64,000 bases of DNA from NCBI RefSeq assembly GCF_000002995.4, contig NW_025062476.1:7057001-7121000 (forward strand). Direction: 5' to 3'. The notes beneath the pieces were generated by a model that was not told the DNA's origin, ran no database searches, and worked only from the letters and a program-made list of their open reading frames with translations. The DNA is from Brugia malayi (Eukaryota; Nematoda; Chromadorea; Rhabditida; Onchocercidae). A program made the position numbers and the translations under genes. Positions 28,075 to 40,607 of this stretch are shown piece by piece; the stretch's first letter is position 1, and every line of letters begins with the position of its first letter.

Positions 28075-28335
28075 ATTATTGTTATACCGTATTACTACTA
28101 ATAGTGTCATGAATGCCATGGTTTTACTGTTACATACAGTATCAACAGATATCATAGTATTACTGTTAGGTACAGTGTCAACAGATATCATAATATTACT
28201 GTGACATAAAGAATCACTATTGATAACACTACTAATGCTATGTGCGGTATCGACGTTGATATGCCATGATTTACTGCTATAGATGGCATCAATACTTATT
28301 TGTCATGATATTACATACTGTCACATACTAAATGT
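28075..28335. repeat. Degenerate 36-bp minisatellite
   Basis: Units such as TTACTGTTACATACAGTATC..ACAGATATCATAGTA recur with a 36-38 bp period. Two copies near 28125-28197 are almost identical and those further right are diverged. It directly precedes a second array with a different unit. Confidence 0.75.
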
Positions 28336-28367
28336 AACTTATATAATTAAGCCATGTTGTATATTAT

Positions 28368-28652
28368 CACTTACTATCATCATGGTATATACTATCACTA
28401 CTATCATTATGGTATACTATCACTACTATCATTATGGTATACTATCACTACTATCACTATGGTATACTATCACTACTATCATTATGGTATACTATCACTA
28501 CTATCATTATGGTATACTATCACTATGGTATACTATCACTACTATCATTATGGTATACTATCACTTACAAACATTATGGTATACTATCACTTATAATCAT
28601 TATGGTATACTATCACTTACTATCATTATGGTATACATCACTTACTATCATC
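28368..28652. repeat. 25/26-bp minisatellite, about 10-11 copies
   Basis: Unit ACTATCACTACTATCATTATGGTAT (25 bp) repeats head to tail and changes to a 26-bp variant (..CTTACAAACATTATGG..) at the right. One shortened unit of about 16 bp lies near 28517. All three forward frames stay open through it, which explains the repetitive YHYYHYG-type reading frames; these are not taken as genes. Confidence 0.92.
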
Positions 28653-29060
28653 ATCTAAAAAAAATAAATACTATCTAAAAATATATAAAAAAATAAATGT
28701 CATCTAAAAATACTAAGTTTGGTTTATTGAAGAAATATGAATATTTTTGTCAAATAGCACCTCTGGTATGTTGCATTATACCACATATGCTACTACAATA
28801 ACTATCATGTAACATAGAAACGTTGGTGTTAAATTTCCTCTTATCATTTTGTCAATTGTATAAATATATTCAAATATTTCATTGCATTCCTTTACTAAAT
28901 TTCATTTACTAATTAATCCTTGAATAGAACAGTAACTAAAATACAACAACAGTCATTTTGAATTATTTCCAACTGTTTTAATTAAATTTTTTTTTTTATT
29001 TTAATAGATGATCCTAAGAATTCTTTTTAAGTTTTTCATATATCTCATTTTTAAATATTT

Positions 29061-29082
29061 CCCCTTCCCTCCCCTCCCCCCA

Positions 29083-29114
<32 letters not shown>
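29061..29114. repeat. C-rich G-quadruplex motif joined to A31 tract
   Basis: Pyrimidine block of four C runs (4, 3, 4 and 6) separated by one or two T, then CAC, then 31 A. The minus strand reads as a canonical G-quadruplex with four runs of at least three G and loops of one or two bases. It stands alone in a very AT-rich spacer. Confidence 0.85.
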
Positions 29115-29116
<2 letters not shown>

Positions 29117-32100
29117 CGGATAAAAGTAAGCGAGAAAAATTTTGAGCTTACATGCATAATTTCGAGTTTTGTCAAATTATAAGAAATATTTTACAAAAGG
29201 TTTGGAATATTTTTGAGTTAAAATTTAAATGTAATATACCATTTTAAAAAAATTCGACTTTTCTAAAGAGCGCAGAAACTAATTATCATTAGTTCGGCAA
29301 ATTTCATTTGACAATGATAATTTGGAATGTTTTAAAAGGATGCTCCTAAGATGAGTTTTTTGCCTCCTTTCCATCCTACTGTATATGCAACTTTTCAAAT
29401 TTAATTCTATTGGAAATGGAAGAGTGAAATTTGGTTTCACATTAGTTTAAGTTTAACTGAATTCGGTTTATAAAATAAATATCCGAACCACCGTCTTCTG
29501 TTTATTTATAGTTTCTGGCAAATAAAGCAGAATATATAGCTTAATTTGATATTCAGTTCCTTCTATGGTTGCCTTTTTTTTTTTCAGAAGCTGATTACAA
29601 ATTCAAATTATAGCAATTCTCTTCAAAAGCTTGTTATGCATGTAAACTATGTAACTCTGTACAGCTATGAGAGCAGAATTCTAGCTACGATAATAATTCA
29701 AAAGCTAATATTTTCAAATTTCGGCCGGATTTTTTGAAAAAATTTTAAAAATTCTAATTCTTTAATAGCATTTAAGAATTTACATTAGCTGATGAATATG
29801 TTAATTTCACCAACAATATTCTGTTAATAGCTAGATTAGAATTAAATATTTTTGGTTAAATCAATGTACAATTACAATAAATCTTATTATCAATGAATTA
29901 ACAAATACATACTGCTTTTTTTTGAAAAAAAAAGAAAGTGAAAACTGATATTTAATGCACTAAAGAAATTTGTGTAAGATTATCCAAATTACAGTAATAA
30001 TTGTTAGCCGTATTTTTAATTATGTTTTAACAGTACTTATCAAATTCGCTCTTTTTTCTTTAAAAATTACATATGAATCATTTTGATAAAATTAAAGCCA
30101 TCAAAATATTGCAAAAATATGAATCATAGCATTTGAAGGTAAAACTAATGTGTGCAACAAAAAAAAAAGGAAAAACCTGCACCATTATTAAAATTCATGT
30201 TTGATATTAAAATGATGAAAGAATTAAATGAATGTTAAAGAGGGGAAATTTCATGCAATAAAAATCGAATGGAATTTTATGATTTTAAATCAAATAAAAT
30301 TATTTAATTTTTTTTTTCGTGTTTTGTCGAACAAAAAGAAATTTTTGAAGATATTAAATTCAGTTTTGTAAAATTTCTTATTGTTTGCCTTTTATCCAAT
30401 TTTTTTATTATTCCTCTTTTATTCAGTCTTTTTCGTTTTGTTTTTTCTTTCTTTAAAAAAAAAAAGAAAAACGAATAAATCATTAAAATAACACTAGTGA
30501 ATTCAAAAAATGTCGAAATTCTTCAGCATTTCAAAATATTTACAATTAGTCATACATAGATTTTTTGCATAAAATCCAAAACATTCTAGAAGCAATGACA
30601 ATACTTTTCATTGCAATATATTAAAATTATCGCTACAAATAAAATTTAATAGGTAAGAATAGAATATATATGTATAAAAAAGTGCTATGATAAATTGAAA
30701 AGCAATGAAACAGTAAAATAAATTTTGAACTAAATGATATGGTACAGTTAATAGTTAGTAAAATTATTCATCCATCAAATGCTTATTATGATGGAATCGA
30801 TTTCTAGCAAAATAAAATTATACCTTTGTTATTTCTATCATAACTCTATCTTGAAATATCACGCAAATGAAATATCTATGGACATGACTTATTAGATGAA
30901 TAAATGAGTAAATGATAAAATATAACACAGCAATTTACCTCATTCGTATCCATTTGATAATATGATGATATGATTTTAGAAAAGTACTGATATTGGATAA
31001 GAATATTTGGTTAAACGAACAATTAGTTGAAAATTAGTCAGCATAGTTTTCTTGAAGCAAATTTTAAAACCAATGTTTGATTTAAAAAAAAAAAAAACCG
31101 ATAAGAGTGGCGATAAAATTAAAATTGTTTAATTAATAATATTCAATGATATGAAATTAAAATGGTAAATTAAAACTAAATATAAATTATAGAAAATATT
31201 TATTTCATTGATATTAAAAGAAATTCAATAACCACCAATTACAAGTTATAAGAAATGCTGGCAACAAATAGAAAAAGGCTATTAAATTGCTAAAATAGGA
31301 ATTAAAATACAATAAAAGTGATTTGTATGTAGTAATTTTAAAGTTTTCATTTTACAGTGAATTTTTTTTAGCACTCCGAGCTTTTTCCTTTTATATAAAA
31401 TTGAAAAAAAAAATTTTTTTTTTTCAATTCAATCCAGTTCAACTCAACTCTAGTAATCATTGCTTAAAATAAAAATTTGAATAATGGAAAAAAAAATTTA
31501 TCAAACCAACAGATCAATGATTAAATTAGGAGTATATTTGTCTACGCATTTCAATTGTTTCAATTCTTTTAACCGCAGAAAAAGAATGCGATAAACTTTG
31601 AAATTATACTTAAGAAAAAAGTAAAAATGTATTTTGTGAACTCCAAATATTTTTAGGTATAATACATATTTTTCTTAGTGTGAATATATCCATTTGTATA
31701 TACATTGTTATGATTAGCAATTAGAATATTTAAATGATATGTCTAAAATCTCAATATTTCGCTTTTTTCTTTGATTATTATAAAAATATTCCTGAATTCT
31801 GAAATTTTTGTTTAAAAATTTCATTTGGTTCACGAAAAGTTTTAATTTTGCTAATAATGTATATTTTTTCAACTTCTTTGAAACAAATAAAAACCGCTAA
31901 TAATGCATAAAAACTGATCATTGGTGTCTTTTTTCTTAATTTATTAAAAAAAATGTGATAGATTTAGAGAAGTGTTTAGAAAATTAAAAAAATAGTGTTT
32001 TATTTTGAAATAACTACTTTTTTTTGAAATAACTAAATATATTGGAAATAAAAAGGAAAAAAAAATTAAATTCTGGTAGATAATTTGGAAAAATCTTAGA

Positions 32101-32593
32101 AAAACTTAAAAAAGGAAATCAATTGAGAAAGAATTTAGACAATATGCAAGAAAAGGATGAAAAGAAATATCATGAAAAAGCATCAGTTTTCATCCTATTA
32201 ATGAAAAATTAAGCATCATGGGAAGAAATTATTAGAAATTATCAGAAATATTCATTATCACTATTATCACCGTTATTATTATTAATCATCATCGTTGTTT
32301 GAAGAGTAATTTCATTTTTCGAAAGAATCTACAGAACAGAATTGAAAATTCAATTTTCAGTGTTTAAATGGAAGAAAAATTAAAGAGGAGAGTAAAGAAA
32401 AAAGAGACAATTGAATAGGATTGAATGCTCATCCGAAGGTTTTCATTTAAAATAATTGAACGGATATATGATACGACGATGAATGATAGTGAAATTGCTA
32501 ATATCTTCAGTATTTTTATTTCATTTTAACATCAGTGGAAATGTTAATGTATTAGCAAACAATATCTAAATCTTATCGCTTTCATTTACTAAA

Positions 32594-32663
32594 ATCTGAG
32601 TGATGAATATAGTAAAATGATATGATGGATCTGAGTGATGAATATGGTAAAATGATATGATTA
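32594..32663. repeat. 35-bp tandem duplication
   Basis: ATCTGAGTGATGAATATAGT... is followed at once by a second copy with a single change (ATATGGT). The near identity suggests a recent slippage duplication. Confidence 0.85.
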
Positions 32664-34772
32664 GTTTATATTATTGTCATCTTCCTCTTTTTGTAATGTA
32701 AAATAAAAAAGGCTGCATTATCATTTTGACGATTTTAAAACAAAAAGGCAGCGAAGGAACAAAATAAGTCATGTTTTTGGATTTCTGTAAAAAAGTTTGT
32801 TGACATTATTGTGGTATCCTAATAAACTTAAATTTATTAATGTAACCAATTGATAAATCATGATATAATTCATTGTAAAATATTATCACCATTGCAATAT
32901 ATCATAATAATATTTATAGTCATCGTACATTGCTATCATCAAATTATCATAATATTCATTATCATTATATCAATTGATAATCATATGCTAATACCACTTA
33001 TTGTATGCTTCTTTCGCTTTTAGTTCATTTATTTAAATCAGAAATGTAATATCATAAAAGAAAAAAAAAAAAATAAGAAAAAAGCTTATTACTATTAGCA
33101 CCGAAAATTGTTATGAAACAATTACATCTACAATTTGTTTCAATGACAAGTATTTAACAAAAAAGCAACAAGTTGTTTTAAATGAAACAAAAAAATGAGC
33201 AAAAAAAAAAAGAAAATGAAAAATAAAATGTCGTAGAAAGTGTAATTAAAAGAAAAAAAAAGATATTAAATAAATTTTCAAGACGAAAAGGAAATGTTTT
33301 ATCTTCCTCTTTTTTTGTTTCTATTTGCTGCACGAGATAGATTCGTTTATTAAAATGAAAATTTCAAAATGAGAAATAAATGAATGATATAGAAAAAGTA
33401 AATCAGAAAAAGATGAAGTAAAACTGAAACAAAAGAAAAAAGATGGTAAAAGTGAAACGAAAGAAAATTTATTTATTAAGTAGAGAGGAGAAGAAAAAAG
33501 AGATAAAATGAAAGTATGGAAAAGCTAAAATCACAATCATTTGTCACAATATTCAAATATGAAAGGCAGGAGATATTTTAAAAAGTATTCAAATAAAGTA
33601 ACGAGGCTAAGATTACTTGACTATGATTAAAAAGTATTAAATAAAGTAAGGGGACTAGGATTAGAATTTTGCATTATAACAAATATTCCGAAGAAATGAT
33701 AAATAAATCATTTAATTAAATAGGAATGGAATAAATTGATTTCTTTTTCTTCTGTTTCTTCTAAAAATCTTTCTATTCTTTTTAGATAAAAATTTAGGAA
33801 TGTATTATCAATGAAGTGAAAATTATTAATAAACCTCATTAGATTAATTATGTGAAGTTTTTTTTTCTGTCGTCATTTCTACTTGCTTATTATTATTTGT
33901 TCTTGTTTATTGCTGTTTGCTGTTGCTTGTTGTCAAAAATGCCATTTTAAAGTTAAAAGAATAAAAACAAAATCACCAACTATCTCAAAACTAAGATTAA
34001 GCTCAAAACCATTACATACGACACCATACCAATCAATTAATCTCTACTTGGAGTGGTATTCTATGTTTCATAACGCACTATTTCCACTGCAGTCGTCTTT
34101 CAATGTTTAATTGCAAATTGAAACCAAACCTATTGAATGATACACATAATGAGATATGTATTTTTCTTTAACTGTTAGCTATTTTTAGTATGATTTACAT
34201 TTTGATAGTTGTCACAATCTCTGTCATTGTTGTATTTTCAAATCTCATCAATCCCATAATGACTCGTCGTATTCTACGATATTTTAACTAGCACATTAAT
34301 TTAGCATACGTTTTTAAAAATCTCTCACAATATATGTTTGTAATTTTGCATACATTTTTTATAGTGGTGTAATTGGAGTTTCAAAGGTTGGGGGTAGTTT
34401 TTGAATATTTTCATATTTCTGAGAAATTTATAGTGATGTTAAGATGTTTCAGATGCAGAAGGTCGCCTAAGACATTCATGATCCAACTATCTGCTATATT
34501 AGTCACTGAATGGCAAAAAATGTATGCTATCAGTGTTAAAGTTATGATATTGCATCCACTAGTATTATCGACTTTTATCTGCTGCTTATTCAATAAACGT
34601 TTTACATCATACATTTATTGTTTATGTTTTACATTTGTTACTCACTAACCATATATTAGGAAATATCACATTATCCATTGCATAACATATTGCTTACTAG
34701 AATTGTTTGAAATTTAAATTAAGTACTTTTAAATTGAAGATTATGTATTTCAAACTTTGTTTTCTTTTGCAG

Positions 34773-37700
34773 TTTCCTGACTCGAAAAAACGTAAACACA
34801 GCAGGATAGATACGCTGGTTCAAATGCCAGAAAACGTCAGTTTTCACATTAAAAATGGTTCTACTTTTTGTCACATATTTTTGGATTTATTTTTGAGGGA
34901 ATTTGTTCATTTTAACAATACTTCTCAAAATTTTATCTCTGTACTTGACCTATATAAAGGCTTTCTACTGATCTCTTCATATCTGTTTTAAAGTAATATG
35001 GCTAAAATAATAGGTATAAATATTATTAATTTGATGTTAATTAATTCAGAAATTAATCAACGATCAGTGATTTCATTGCATGCTGACTTTGGTTTTACAG
35101 GTATTCGATACTTGAAGCCATACTGGAGTGTTTATCGTACGTGGGCTAAAGGACGATGGGTTGGACGTCGTTTGGTCGATATTTTTGCCGAAGAATTTGT
35201 ATCATTAAACCGGCATTATCCTGTAATGTCTTTTTCGTTATTTTTTTCCAAAATTTTGTAAAAGTTGTAAGTCTCACTTCTTTGTTATGAATTATTATCG
35301 AAGGAAAGTTAAACATAGTTTTTGAATTTTCAACGCAGTAATTATAACTTTTTGCATTTAATATATGGAAATTCTACATAACTCAACGAAAAATTCACAT
35401 TTATCACGAAAGAAAATTTCCATTACGCATATGGATATATATATTATATATATATATTGTTCTCTGCAGGCAGCGGCGTGTAAATTAGGTCGTATTTGGG
35501 TAAATTGTAATCAGATGACAAATGTTAATTACATCGTGCAACAGAATGATTCGATTGAACATATAGGACATCGTCACGAGCATCCCATTTTGGATCATTA
35601 CATCAAAGTGATCGATAACGACAACGATATGTTGGTGGTGGATAAGCCACCAAGTATGCCGGTACATCCATGTGGCAGATATTCTGTACATACAGTTTTG
35701 GGTATGTTGCGGGAGCAACGAGGTCTTCGTGGTCTTAGAGGTAAATACATTTTCCAAAACTTTGTTTCACTTTGAAAGCAACTTTTATATATTGTTCCGG
35801 ATTTAGTACAGGACCAGGACAGTAGTAAGTATTTTGTAACTACAATACTGCTTCAATTTTAACTTGAGATGGACAAATCAGCTTCAGTGACTATCGTGAA
35901 AGTTGTCGATACTGGCAAAGTTAAGTAGGATTCCTACTTATACTTGCTAATATTAAGTGAAATTCTTATTTATATTTGCTAGCAAAACTGGGAATGCTTA
36001 CTCGCATGCTTACAGCTTTCACTACTTCATGATATTTACATTGTTGTCTTGAAAACTAAGAATATTTTTCCATTGATCATGTTTATCATTATTAGATATG
36101 TTTAATTTAAATTTAATTTAAAACTGCAAATGTGTCTGATATATTTCAATATACAACATATCTGAAATTCTGCATTTAACAAACTTTTATTATTTAGTTG
36201 TGCACAGGTTGGATCGTACAACATCCGGTGTGTTATTGTTTGCTAGAAATGCTGAAACAGACACTAAAGTTAGTTTTGCCTTAAGTCTTTGCCTTTCAGT
36301 TCATTAAATTTTAAAGATTTAATAAATATATACTTTTTGATTAACTTATCAATTTCGTGGATTTTTTTTTCAAATTAATTTGTGTAGACTGTATAAATTG
36401 GCAGGAACTTAATTAGTTTGAATTCAAAATGAAGCTGAAAGTAACAAAACCAGTAAATTGTTTTAGAAGAAACTGGAAAATATTGTTGTATTACACACTC
36501 AATCTTTCTTATTCTTTAGTGATTTTGAAACATATTACTTGTAACTGACAAATGACAAATTAATTGCCTTCAAGAATTGTTTTATTCGGTATTATAAAAC
36601 AAGAAAATTTATTTTCAGCTAAAAAAGATGTTACGTGTTGGTGAAATATGGCACAAGGAATACATCTGTAAAGTGGAAGGTGTCTTCCCAGGGTAAGAAA
36701 CTTTCCTTCTTCGCTGTTAAATTTTCCACATTAGAAAACTGTGACGAATGAAACACAAAATTGCAAAATTGGAATAAAAAAGATGAAGAAAGAATCACTT
36801 ATGTGCTGCAAGTGAAATGGTTGAAGCATTCTTATTATAAGGAAAAGCGTATTATTTGAGACAGAATATTCTTTGCACTAGGTCTTAACTTCGATCTTTT
36901 CGCTAGTATTGTAATAGACATGAGATAAATTTAAAACTAGTAATAAAAAAAAAGAACCATTTATATTATAGTTTTAGTTTTAGTTTTTTTTTTCTTTTAA
37001 GAGATAAAGAGATTGTTTGTGATCGTCCCATTGGACCACTTGTTGTTTCGATGGGTATCCAATGCATTCGTGATGATGGAAAATCTGCTCGAAGCCGTTT
37101 CTGGCGTTTATGGACAGATGGTCAAACATCAATCGTTCGTTGTATGCTAGAAACTGGTCGTACTCATCAAATCCGTGTTCACTTACAATATTTGGGTCAG
37201 CTCTTTGAAGTTAATTTTTCGTTTAACAAAACAAATGTCATTTCGGAATGGTATAAGACCTAGTACTATGCCTCTGTCTCATTGAATGCTAGTGAAATTC
37301 TTTCTGCAGCTCATTCTTTTTCTCTTTATATATTGTTCATCGTTAATCTTTCATTTTGACTAGTTTCGTTTTTTATAATTCATTTTTTTTTTTTTAATTC
37401 CTTATTCACATATCATCATTACTTTAGGTTATCCAATAGTGGATGATTACATTTACAATACTACTGCTTGGGGTGAAAAGAAAGGCAAGGATGGAAATTA
37501 TGGAAAGTCATTAGAGCAGGTATTGAGAAAAGACGACCAAAATAATAGTAATAATAATAATAAATGATTTGAAAATGAAAAGAAAGGTGGAAGCTTTGCC
37601 ATTATTCCTTTTCATTTACAAACTTCTCAGTAACTTAAGTTTTATAAGGAATGGATTTTCACTTAGATTGCTCCAAATTCAATGCTTCTGTTTTCAGCTT

Positions 37701-38259
37701 CGAAAAGATGTTCTGGAAGAGCATAAAGCATCTAACTGGCATGAACGAGTAAATTCTGAATACGAGATTAGAGTAAAAAGAATTGCTGAAGGAAAGGTGA
37801 TTTAAACGCTGATTTTTGGAATTCTGTATAAGATATAAGAACTTGCAAATTCTGTAATGTTGTTCTTATTTGATCTAGTTTAGAAAGTCCATGGATTTCA
37901 TTCGGAATTTTTTATCCAAGCTTAACATATATAGAGAAAACTTGTTTTCTTTTGCTCTCAAGTTTTTAAATTTCTGACCAAATTAACCAGTTAACCAGTT
38001 TCAGGTACAACCTGAGCCAGAAGGGCTAGATACAGAAGCACGCCAAGAATATGACCCGATATGTATGAATTGCAACATGAAAAAGAAAGACATCACACCT
38101 GAACATATGATGTTACACTTGCACTGTCTCAAATATCAGACCAGTGAGTGGAGTTATTCTAGTGAGATGCCAAGTTGGGCCATTCAGCCAAATGACATTC
38201 GACACTCAGGGGACACTGTAGAAGATCTCCCGCAAAATAAGCACACGGTTCACAGTTAA
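34773..38259 (+). CDS. RPUSD2-like RNA pseudouridine synthase
   Basis: RluA-family enzyme that isomerises uridine to pseudouridine in RNA. Exons: 34773-34857, 35101-35222, 35470-35740, 36198-36268, 36619-36692, 37002-37195, 37428-37519, 37698-37796, 38005-38259; phases agree throughout. Order: YWSVYRTWAKGRWVGRRL, which opens the S4-like region; VVDKPPSMPVHPCGRYSVHT; the catalytic motif VVHRLDRTTSGVLLFAR (Asp about residue 148 when counted from the ATG at 34824); ETGRTHQIRVHLQYLG; GYPIVDDYIYNTTAWG; and a C-terminal CMNCNMKKKDITPEHMMLHLHC segment that may bind zinc, matching the tail of human RPUSD2. The first exon follows a strong TTTTGCAG acceptor. Translation may start at 34824 after trans-splicing (403 aa), or an upstream exon may exist. 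Convergent with the UMP-CMP kinase. Confidence 0.92.
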
Positions 38260-39051
38260 TTTTGTTATATGTTGCGTAATAAGATCCTTTGTAGACATTG
38301 CCTTTTTACAGAATTTATTTCAGAAGTCAAACTACTAGATATCAAATATTATGGAGTTCCAACCGTTAAGGGAATTGTAATTTATCAGTCAATTAAAACA
38401 AAGTAGGGAACTGGGTGTACAGTCATGCGTTTCTCTAGCCTTCTTCAGTCCTATTCCGATGTTTGGAAAGCTAGAAATCATTTTAGAGAAGATAAGCTAT
38501 GAGATGTCATGTCTTGCACACTTTGTCATACGTGTAATAGGTGGTAGGAATCGAATGCAAAAAGCCAGCAATTTTATACTTACGATTTATGCATTCTTTA
38601 TAGATTCCAACAAAAATTGATTGCTACAACAGACATGAAATAAATATATAAAATTAGTAAATAATGCAAATATCACAGATTACATATTATATAAATTAAT
38701 GAAATAACAATATAAACTTCGACACGACGAAAAATATATCAATTTCTAAAACAAAGTTCCGCAATGACATGAAGCTGTTTTATCAACATAGCTTGTGATG
38801 TCTGTGGGGTTATTTGATGATTGTTTCACTGCTGTTAGAAACGTACAAATTTCGACAGATGTGTGAAAAGTCAGAATCTTCAACAAGATCGATTCATGAT
38901 TTTCTCCTAGACAGTAAAAAAAGAAAAAAGTGAAATTACGTGAAAAACGGAACTTAACTTAATCAAATAGTACCGTGGAACTAATGAATAGCTAATGAAC
39001 GAAACCACTGTAATTCAATTGCAACGTAATGCAACAATCTCAAAAGCACTT
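38260..39051. other. Convergent intergenic region / 3' UTRs
   Basis: Lies between two convergent stops. It holds AATAAA-like signals (for example GAAATAAATATA near 38638) for the plus-strand gene and nothing else I recognise. Confidence 0.6.
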
Positions 39052-40607
39052 TTAAATGCCACAGTTTTTAAAAATTTTTTCCACTTCTTCGTAAACCTGG
39101 AAGATAGAAAAGACAATGATTGTTGAACGTAATTTAGCTGACTAAGTCAATTTTAAATTCATTTAAATTCATTTCGTATAATTAACACAACAAACTTTAG
39201 AAGATCATGCGACTACTTTTGAGTAAATGAAATTGGCCAAATAATTTTGAAGTAATTTCTGGACTTTTTCTAGAATTACAAAACATTTTAGAAAAAAATT
39301 ACCCTTGAAATATACAAACTGAGCTATATACAAGTTCCGAAGTCACTGTTTAAAAAAAAATACCTCATCTGCTGGTGCCGTTGCTGACACTTGCCGCACA
39401 AGATTTTTTGCCTTGTAATATTCTATGATTGGCATTGTTTGTGTATGGTATGTTTTAATCCTTTTACGTAAAGATTCTTCGTTATCATCCGAACGCCCTT
39501 CATTTCGATTTAGGCACCTTTTTACACAAATCTGAAAACTTGGTATTTGAATTTTTCGGGAAAATATAAACTACAATATAAAGCCGGATGCAGGATTTCA
39601 ATGAAAGAATGACATTTAAATCGAAAGTTCTAAAAATGTAAATACACGTACATCATCTGGACAATGCAGATATAAAACAAATAAAACTTTTGCTTTTGAA
39701 AGCATTGCATGTTCCCATCCTTCCACATTATCCTGATTCCGTGGAAAGCCATCAATCAGGAATGCTTTTGCAGATAAGCAATCATTCATTGCCTAAAAAT
39801 TGTCGCATGATTAATTCAAAAGAAAAATTGAAGTCTACCATCAAAATCCCAAAATTTATATATTACATGGATTGATATTCCAATCCTACAACTTACTTCC
39901 ATTTGTTGCTTTGATATGCGGTCTGCCATACGATTTTCACGGTATTTTTTGCAGCATAAACCAAATCGAGATCCACGAAATACATTTTTAAAGCTCTAAG
40001 CAGTTACTAAATTTAGATTTACTGTGAAGTTCAAAGTTAGCGATAAGGTTAAGCAGGTTAAGTCAAGCAGAACGGTCAGAAGTATCTCTTAATGAAGCAA
40101 ATAGTTACTGATACAACTTACGTTCTCGAGAAGTTTACAAGTAATTTCAACCGGAACAATAGTGCCATTCCGGATATGTGATTCAATAATTTGCCCATAT
40201 TGAGAGCCTTCACGATTTCTTTCGTTTCTTAGTAATTCACCAGCACTCAAATGTTTCAAGCCTAGATTCTATAATAAATTTCTTATTCCCTAATCAAAAA
40301 ATTCAACTATATGCAATAAATTACCCTAATCGTTCCATTATTTAATATCCAAAAGATTTGTCATAGAAGGAAAGAAAGCAGCACTAAAACATTTCAAAAC
40401 AATAAATCCATCAGGCATAATGGACTTTTCGATGTTTAGACTTAGACTTAAATTTCGAATACAAACCCCACGCTTGAACTTATTTTACTATTAGATGATT
40501 CACTAATATAAATTAACCTTTGCTAATTTTATACATTGCGTCCCTTTGCCACATCCTGGCGGTCCTAAAACAAACACCACTTTGGGTAATTCACCAAGAT
40601 TTTGCAT
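39052..40607 (-). CDS. UMP-CMP kinase
   Basis: Nucleoside monophosphate kinase that phosphorylates UMP, CMP and dCMP with ATP in pyrimidine nucleotide synthesis. Core exons: 40518-40607, 40122-40268, 39652-39792, 39364-39531, 39052-39096, giving 196 aa, the length of human CMPK1. Motifs: P-loop [16 protein letters not shown] (about residues 10-25), [20 protein letters not shown] (NMP-binding), [17 protein letters not shown], and [17 protein letters not shown] (lid). All core junctions are phase 0 with GT-AG introns. A further open 99-nt segment with splice sites (39897-39995) sits between exons 2 and 3 and is annotated separately; exon 2 joins exon 3 as KLLEN-AMND, matching the family without it. 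The ATG at 40607 lies 30 nt downstream of a TTTTCCAG acceptor, a likely spliced-leader site. Confidence 0.95.
39897..39995 (-). CDS. Candidate in-frame cassette exon of UMP-CMP kinase
   Basis: Exactly 99 nt (33 codons), no stop, flanked by a TTAG acceptor and a perfect GTAAGT donor; phase 0 on both sides matches the neighbouring exons. Its product starts [12 protein letters not shown] and ends [13 protein letters not shown], and its composition is coding-like compared with the surrounding introns. Inclusion would give 229 aa with an insert just after the NMP-binding region. The family does not have this insert as far as I recall. It could instead be an unused pseudo-exon. Confidence 0.55.

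Larger units (their letters stand above)
21327..34772. other. Long gene-free spacer between GPCR and pseudouridine synthase
   Basis: About 13 kb in which I recognise no protein-coding gene. It contains trinucleotide-rich sequence (22100-22440), a hairpin (26148-26216), an ATG-less open stretch on the minus strand (about 26485-26690), minisatellites (28075-28652), a C-rich/A-rich composite (29061-29114), a 35-bp duplication (32594-32663) and purine-rich DNA (33180-33520). The right end, 33.9-34.7 kb, is less AT-rich and may hold the unseen 5' exon or UTR of the next gene. The GPCR promoter should lie at the left end. Confidence 0.65.

Noticed and set aside
28283..28678. Overlapping repetitive ORFs (YHYYHYGILSL-type) in three forward frames
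   Set aside because: They are a by-product of the 25-bp minisatellite, which lacks stops in all forward frames. No signal, domain or splice context supports translation.
33883..34110. ORF with hydrophobic, signal-like start
   Set aside because: The start lies in a TTG-rich low-complexity stretch and the remainder is unrecognised. Not enough to call a gene.
34373..34648. Opposed ORFs on both strands upstream of the pseudouridine synthase
   Set aside because: Neither looks like a known protein or joins in phase to the synthase. One or both are shadows, though a 5' UTR or unseen first exon could lie here.
38541..38570. tRNA T-arm-like string GCATTCGATTCC on the minus strand
   Set aside because: No matching acceptor, D or anticodon arms at the right distance.
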